This document shows positions 60,093 through 64,000 of a DNA stretch of 64,000 nucleotides, in pieces. The notes beneath the pieces were generated by a model. The model saw only the letters and a list, made by a program, of their open reading frames with translations, was not told the origin of the DNA and ran no database searches. Within the stretch, counting starts at the first letter, position 1, and each line of letters starts with the position of its first letter. The DNA is from Myrica gale (Eukaryota; Streptophyta; Magnoliopsida; Fagales; Myricaceae). The stretch covers positions 10,811,001-10,875,000 of the forward strand of contig OZ005603.1 of NCBI GenBank assembly GCA_963930655.1. The letters run 5' to 3'. A program made the position numbers and the translations under genes.

Positions 60093-60230
60093 AGGCTAAG
60101 GGGAGAGCGGCAACATCTCTTTCAAAGCTAGGAGACACAGCTCGTGAGGAACTCCCAAGTAGGATGGCTGCTATTAGGCTGTCTGGCATGGAAATCAGCG
60201 ACCTTACTCTTGAACTAAGTGATTTGAGGT
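60093..60230 (+). pseudogene. Exon fragment of an unnamed conserved plant protein
   Basis: Plus-strand reading: AKGRAATSLSKLGDTAREEL, then MAAIRLSGMEISDLTLELSD followed by a GT donor (AG|GTGACA at about 60230). I recognise the LSGMEISDLTLELSDL block as a conserved segment of a plant DUF948-like membrane protein, but cannot name the gene. No flanking exons visible; the fragment sits between the Copia remnant and the broken LLPH copy. Confidence 0.5.
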
Positions 60231-60674
60231 GACATGAGCTGTTATGACTAAAAAAAGGAAAAGAAAAAAAAAAGATTTGCGGTGACCATAAGATCCTTAA
60301 GTGTGCTCCTTTGAAACAAAAGACCAAAAAAGAAAAAAAGAAAGAATGCTTTCCTTTCATTCTATTTTCAGTCATATTGTGGAATGCTATGAGTTAATTA
60401 CCCTTATTCTTTTTACAACTCTACACCTGTAGGTTATTAACGTACGTAGGCTTCCTTCTGTAACATAAATAGATCTTCCTTTTGGAAATGTACTTGGTTC
60501 TGATAAACCGGAAATGGACTCAATTCTTTGTTGCACAGTACCTATGTTTACTTGCCCAGAGCTTGACAAGGCCTCCTGTGGCCTAATCTTAATGGGTAAA
60601 CGTTCTGCTTCTTAAACAGAGAGTGTGTGTGTGTGTAAAGAAGAAGATGAAGAAGAGAAAGAAGAAGAACAACA

Positions 60675-61012
60675 ATGGCGAAGTCGATGAGATCAAAGAG
60701 AGAGAAGTGGCTTCGGCAATTCGAAGAGGGATAGTGGAGCCCTTCTAGACACGAAAGACGCTGCTAAGCTCGCTGCTCAAGACTTTAAGAGGCTGCCCTT
60801 GCCGCCCTTGAGCTCCCCGTAAATCCTAGCCCAAATTCCACTGCTTCTGGATAGTAATACCAATACGGCTACTGCTACAGTCTCCTCAATGGTAATCTCG
60901 CTTTAAATACCCATCTCTACTTTTTGTTATTTACTGTTTTGATAAGTGATTTAACTTCATTTGTTCAATTACCATTTCCTCTACCGCACAAACTCATCAT
61001 TAATTGGATTAA
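60675..61012 (+). pseudogene. Broken duplicate of the LLPH-like gene (exon 1 plus start of intron)
   Basis: Matches 30940-31275 of the intact gene: start MAKSMRSKREK, then a one-base deletion shifts the frame, a TAG appears in the FYDTKD region, and further small indels follow. The match continues past the exon 1 donor into the first about 110 bp of intron 1 (CTTTAAATRCCCATCTC...TTTGTTCAATTACCATTTCC region), then stops near 61012. Because intron sequence is kept, this is a DNA-level duplicate, not a processed retrocopy. Exon 2 is absent. Confidence 0.88.
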
Positions 61013-62470
61013 GGGTGAGAATTTTATCCAGTTTTGGTCTCGGGATTCCGGCACCGGTTCCGGCCTATTTTGGTACCGGAACGAAATCCCATATTTGAAA
61101 ATTTTCCAATCAAATACAGAGCCAGAAATTTTGTCAGAAATGCTAGAATTTTCAATTTAAACATTTTTTTAAAAATAATCCAGGACTGAAACGGTAGCGT
61201 TTGAGCCGTGTTTTTTTTTTTCTTTTTTTTAAAAAAAGGTGACCTGGGTCAAAACAACCCAAGTCACTCACTCGAGACAACTTCAGTCTTTCTTCTTCTT
61301 CTTCAAAAATGCGTTTTGGTTTGCAAGGAAACCCCTGTAGGTCTTGATATTCATCCTTCTTAGACAAAAATGCGTTTTTTCTTTTAGCAGGATAGAGGGA
61401 AGGAGTACCTAATGTAGCAATTCGATTTCAACTGAAGTTAAGGTTTATTGGACGAGCCGTGACCACAACAACAGTACGACAACTAATTAGTCTTAACTTA
61501 TCTATTAGGTTTAAGATGAAACTTTATTTTCGCAACAATTTTCAATTTATGTTCGTTCAGACATCTAATTTTTAAGCTAATAAATTAGTAAATTGTACAA
61601 ACCAGACCACAATCCTGTTATCCTCTGACAAAAATCCAAATGAGAGGTTCATCCACAACAAAAATCTTCCTGCTTGGTTACTTCAAAAAACCCGGCTTTT
61701 TCTGTCTCTTTAGCAATTCATATTTTTTTAGTTGGCGAGTAGTAGCGTTTTGTCTCTTCCACTTCCTTATGTCATTTTTTAAACCTTATTTATTTGATGT
61801 CTTTCGCTTTGTTCTTGTGTTCATGAATACTTTGGGTGCTTTTTAGTTTGGGTGGTTTTCGCACTTTGCATGGCTATAGTTGCGTGGTCGAGTCTGTTAG
61901 ATGTTTTGTTTATTGTTAATTCTAATACTTCTGTGCCAATTTAATATTTGAAAGAAGAATATTGTCCTCTTAAAAAATGGGAAAGCAATCGAAGATTGTG
62001 TGTCAAAAGGCATTACAAGGTCGTGTTGGTGGCCTTTCTCATTTGTTTAAGGGCCCTCTACATCTCGCCTAGATATGCTTTTATTGTAATCATCTCCCAT
62101 ATGATATCCAACCCTTTGTTTTTTCTCACATGGTTCCAAGAGGGCTCTGGACACAAAAACAATTAAATATTATAGAGGGTTGGAAAACTAAGTTGAATGA
62201 GAATGGAGGGATGGAGGTGAAAGATGAAAGTTGAAGCTTGCTTTCAGCGTGACTGCGTGAGTCGTGTGAGTGTCCTTTGTTCCACATGTTTCAGCAAGTC
62301 AAAGCTGGAGCATGTAGTGTAAAACACGCACCGGTTTGAACAAATAGTAAAACAGGGTACAAACTCTTAAAATACGTCAGGAATTGAAGGTTGGGGGAAA
62401 CAACATATTACGACTAAAAAGCACACAATACATGATAAACAGATTAAGATATCCTGCCTTGCCCATTGTC
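61013..62470. other. Intergenic; downstream flank of RLP copy C
   Basis: No gene recognised to about 62270. 62275-62470 is the 3' flank of RLP copy C and matches the flanks of copies A and B (CATGTTTCAGCAAGTCAAA word). Confidence 0.5.
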
Positions 62471-64000
62471 TCATGTTCTATCATACTTGATCTTCCCTAG
62501 ACAACGAATAACTTTGTCCGTCATGAAGAAAACCATCCTCCCCTTCAAACTCTCAAATCCTTGATAATAAGCTTTCCTCCATGATCTCTTAACAACGAGT
62601 GTACCGCGAACTCCCCAAAATCCAACAATAAAGCCCACTACCATGCTGATGTAGAATGATACCTCCTCAACTTCATCTCCAATCTTTTTTCTTCTTCCAA
62701 CGCGGTCAATTGGCATTGCATGGGGATCATCTCCTTCCCATGGACATTTTGTTGAAAGAGGAGGTCCACAGAGTAAGGAGTTTCCTTCGTACATGGATGG
62801 GTCATTGAGTGTTCGAAGTTGATTCCCAGATGGAATTTTCCCAGAGAAGTTATTGAATGACAAATTCAAATGACTTAAGAAAGTCAAAGAAGACAATTCT
62901 TGAGGTAGAAAACCAGAAAGTGTATTTCTTGAAAGATCAAGGGATTCCAACTGGTGAAAATTCCCAATTCCCTTGGGAATTTTTCCAGTTAGACGATTCA
63001 TTGATAGATTTAGGTTGACTAACGGAGAGATGTTGGTTATATCCTCAGGTATTTCTCCTGATAGATTATTATTTGAAAGGTCCATGGAATAGACAAAATT
63101 AATATTTGAATCCTCATATAGATATTCTCTTCCTTTCCAAACCAGCTCCATTTCCACCCAAATAGAGTTCGCACCATTGTTGTCTTTCTTACCCAAGCTT
63201 CCTAAACAGTGAGGAATTACTCCTGACAAACTATTTTGTGCAAGGTCCAAGATCTTAAGTTTGGAAAGAAGACATAAATCTTGTGGTAAATCACCGACAA
63301 ACCAGTTGGATCTTAAGTTTAACCTCAACAAAGTTGATAAGCTTTTCCCTATCCATGCTGGAAGGTTTCCGGAAAAATTGTTTCCTTCAAGGTCAAGGGT
63401 TTCCAAGTTTGTATAGTTTCTAAACCAAGAAGGGAGCTGGCCTTCAAGATGATTTTTACTCAATGATAAATACTTCAATGAAGTCAAGCATCCCATCGAA
63501 CTTGGGAGATTTCCAGATATATTATTATTTGATACATCTAAGAAAAATAAGTTATTTAAATCTTCCCAATGAAGAGGGAACAATTCTCCAGACAAGTAAT
63601 TGTTTCTCAAGCGTAGAACTCTTAAGTTCTTCAGGATTCCAACAGAGCGGGGAATTTCGCTAATAATAGAATTAGAAGCGAGATTCAAAACTCTTAAATT
63701 GGGCCACAGTTTCTCAATGTTTTCAGGAATCGGATCAGAAATAACCACGTCCTCGAGGCTAAGATAGCAGAGTCCATTTTGAGTTTGAAGCCATGCTGGA
63801 AAACTTGGGCTGATAGACACGTGTTGTAAGAAAAGAACGTCCAACTTAAAAGGAGGGACCCAATCATGTTGCATATCTAAAACCAACGTCGAGTTCTCGG
63901 ACATAGACAAGTGTAGGTATTTTAAACGGGTGAGATTCTGAAAATGAGCTCCAGTTAAGACACCTTCCCAAAAATTCTCACTAACAACCATTACAACTAG
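62471..64000 (-). CDS. LRR receptor-like protein copy C, C-terminal part (runs off the window)
   Basis: The minus-strand frame is open from the window edge (64000) to a stop at 62471, about 509 codons. It contains around a dozen LRRs (for example LETLDLEGNNFSGNLPAWIG, SMDLSNNNLSGEIPEDITN), an island region, the cap GNSLLCGPPLSTKC, an acidic spacer, a transmembrane helix (VSFYISMVVGFIVGFWGVRG) and a short basic tail ending KIKYDRT. Unlike copies A and B there is no stop or frame change in this part. The signal peptide, LRRNT and first LRRs lie beyond the window. EIX/Cf-type RLPs sit in the plasma membrane, lack a kinase and signal through SOBIR1/BAK1-type partners. Confidence 0.9.
   Translation of the reverse strand, partial: LVVMVVSENFWEGVLTGAHFQNLTRLKYLHLSMSENSTLVLDMQHDWVPPFKLDVLFLQHVSISPSFPAWLQTQNGLCYLSLEDVVISDPIPENIEKLWPNLRVLNLASNSIISEIPRSVGILKNLRVLRLRNNYLSGELFPLHWEDLNNLFFLDVSNNNISGNLPSSMGCLTSLKYLSLSKNHLEGQLPSWFRNYTNLETLDLEGNNFSGNLPAWIGKSLSTLLRLNLRSNWFVGDLPQDLCLLSKLKILDLAQNSLSGVIPHCLGSLGKKDNNGANSIWVEMELVWKGREYLYEDSNINFVYSMDLSNNNLSGEIPEDITNISPLVNLNLSMNRLTGKIPKGIGNFHQLESLDLSRNTLSGFLPQELSSLTFLSHLNLSFNNFSGKIPSGNQLRTLNDPSMYEGNSLLCGPPLSTKCPWEGDDPHAMPIDRVGRRKKIGDEVEEVSFYISMVVGFIVGFWGVRGTLVVKRSWRKAYYQGFESLKGRMVFFMTDKVIRCLGKIKYDRT

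Noticed and set aside
1..64000. CRISPR arrays, bacterial operons, origins of replication
   Set aside because: The window is plant nuclear DNA; repeats seen are transposon or microsatellite in nature and none has regular CRISPR spacing.

Overview
The window is nuclear DNA of a eudicot plant, probably a woody species; I cannot name the genus. The evidence is: spliced genes with long AT-rich introns, plant-only families (class III peroxidase, CLE/TDIF peptide precursor, R2R3-MYB, PLS-class PPR, LRR receptor-like proteins), a plastid ndhD fragment, and many plant transposon remnants. There is no operon logic; each gene stands alone.

Layout. 1-2.1 kb: last exon of a class III peroxidase (cut by the window edge), then an intronless CLE41/44-type gene whose C-terminus is exactly the TDIF dodecapeptide. 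2.75-4.97 kb: a Pack-MULE with long terminal inverted repeats and a perfect 9-bp target duplication, carrying a fragment that reads as a sucrose transporter and the first exon of methionyl-tRNA synthetase in opposite orientations. 7.7-15.9 kb, minus strand: a DCAF4-like WD40 gene of about 13 exons, apparently intact; one intron hosts a plastid ndhD insertion and a MITE. 18.1-19.2 kb, minus strand: a two-exon R2R3-MYB gene close to MYB26, with a second damaged copy of its own 3' end just downstream. 20-23.7 kb: a run of small DNA transposons (CACTA and Harbinger types). 26.4-28.7 kb: a PPR gene with a frameshifted 5' end and an FKBP13-like first-exon pseudogene. 29.0-30.5 kb: two non-autonomous DNA elements back to back. 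30.9-32.3 kb: an intact two-exon LLPH-like nucleolar protein gene. 32.5-34.6 kb: a 5'-truncated LINE.

35.4-64 kb: a decaying cluster of minus-strand LRR receptor-like protein genes of the EIX/Cf type. Copy A is split by a dead hAT transposon that replaces about 550 bp of its LRR region. Copy B is nearly full length but has one in-frame stop just before its last LRR and membrane anchor. Copy D is a short 5' remnant. Copy C is open to its natural end and runs off the window. Between the copies lie a degraded element rich in TTCGAAC motifs, a SINE, a LINE, a TRIM, a Copia LTR and fragments of ordinary genes, including a broken, intron-retaining duplicate of the LLPH gene.

Genes I judge probably functional: the peroxidase, CLE/TDIF, DCAF4-like, MYB and LLPH-like genes and RLP copy C. 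Possibly functional: the PPR gene and RLP copy B. All identifications were made by reading translations and motifs by eye; no database search was run.
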